DNA of 13,443 bases from JAAZGD01 sp034003765 (GTDB taxonomy: Bacteria; Bacillota; Clostridia; Peptostreptococcales; Anaerovoracaceae), in NCBI GenBank assembly GCA_034003765.1, contig JAVEXZ010000028.1, positions 1 through 13,443 on the forward strand, in the 5' to 3' direction. Both the position numbers and the translations under genes were made by a program. Positions 13,228-13,443 of this stretch are shown here, one piece after another. Under the pieces are notes generated by a model. The model was not told the DNA's origin. It did not search any database and was given only the letters and a program-made list of their open reading frames with translations. Each line of letters begins with the position of its first letter. Position 1 is the first letter of the stretch.

Positions 13228-13443
13228 TCATTCTTCTTTAACCAAACAACAATTCTTATACTTCTTACCACTGCCGCAGGGACATGGGTCGTTTCTACCA
13301 ATCTTCTTTCTGGTTTTTATATCTATAACATTATCCCCACCAAGCTCAGATGGCTTACCTATGATGGATCCTAATTTTTATTTTTTATTTCTCTCAAAAA
13401 ACTCTAGTGATTTGTGACCATTGTTTTCCCACCTTCAAACACA
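13228..13443 (-). pseudogene. SEC-C motif protein, C-terminal fragment with in-frame stop
   Basis: The minus strand encodes a SEC-C zinc-binding tail, 'GRNDPCPCGSGKKYKNCC' (C-x-C-x8-C-C), ending 'LVKEE' with TGA at 13228-13230. Upstream in the same frame come 'KLGSIIGKPSELGGDNVIDI', then a TAA at 13378-13380, and beyond it sequence that still looks coding ('NNGHKSLEFFERNKK') up to a TGA near the window edge. There is no ATG, GTG or usable TTG between the TAA and the SEC-C motif, so this part cannot be translated alone. The motif binds zinc and is found at the C-terminus of SecA and of many small proteins; the parent protein here is unknown. The gene may also continue beyond the window. Confidence 0.6.

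Noticed and set aside
13220..13417. Plus-strand frame of 65 codons
   Set aside because: It is the antisense of the SEC-C motif; the cysteine motif on the other strand is decisive.

Overview
The window is low-GC, with strong AAGGAGG-type ribosome binding sites, an S-layer homology (SLH) protein, a copper-amine-oxidase-N 'stalk' protein and type IV AbiE and GNAT-like toxin-antitoxin genes. This suggests an anaerobic Firmicute of the class Clostridia; the genus cannot be read from the sequence. A run of exactly 100 Ns (8304-8403) is a scaffold gap of unknown true size, so the two sides may not be as close as drawn.

Left part (1-8303), mostly envelope genes. An EamA-type drug/metabolite exporter (plus strand) converges on murJ, the lipid II flippase (minus strand). 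Upstream of murJ is a repeat-rich spacer. It leads into a decayed AAA/DUF4143 ATPase pseudogene that has lost its N-terminal half and an internal block, and whose 3' end carries a 35-bp triplication. Then come two minus-strand genes that look like one operon: an SLH-anchored TolC-family protein, followed by a secreted protein with two copper-amine-oxidase-N domains. Divergent from them, behind a near-consensus sigma-A promoter, is a large O-antigen ligase/polymerase-type membrane protein that runs into the gap. Together this looks like a cell-surface locus: an anchored helical export-type protein, a wall-associated partner and a polysaccharide polymerase or ligase.

Right part (8404-13443), accessory genes, all on the minus strand. 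After the gap come the first 22 codons of a DsrE-like gene and a tocopherol-cyclase-like protein. Next is an AbiEi/AbiEii antitoxin-toxin pair with a striking inverted-repeat operator. After that is a small antitoxin-like gene overlapping a GNAT-like gene that has no ordinary start codon for its full length. The right end holds a small acidic protein of unknown function and a broken SEC-C motif gene at the window edge. Remnants and dispersed repeats suggest a plastic region with defence or toxin-antitoxin cargo.

Two themes stand out. Five short tandem-repeat arrays (periods 23-35 bp, 2-3 copies) lie within 3.8 kb, in spacers or at gene ends. Several genes are broken or oddly initiated: the DUF4143 pseudogene, the GNAT-like gene and the SEC-C fragment.
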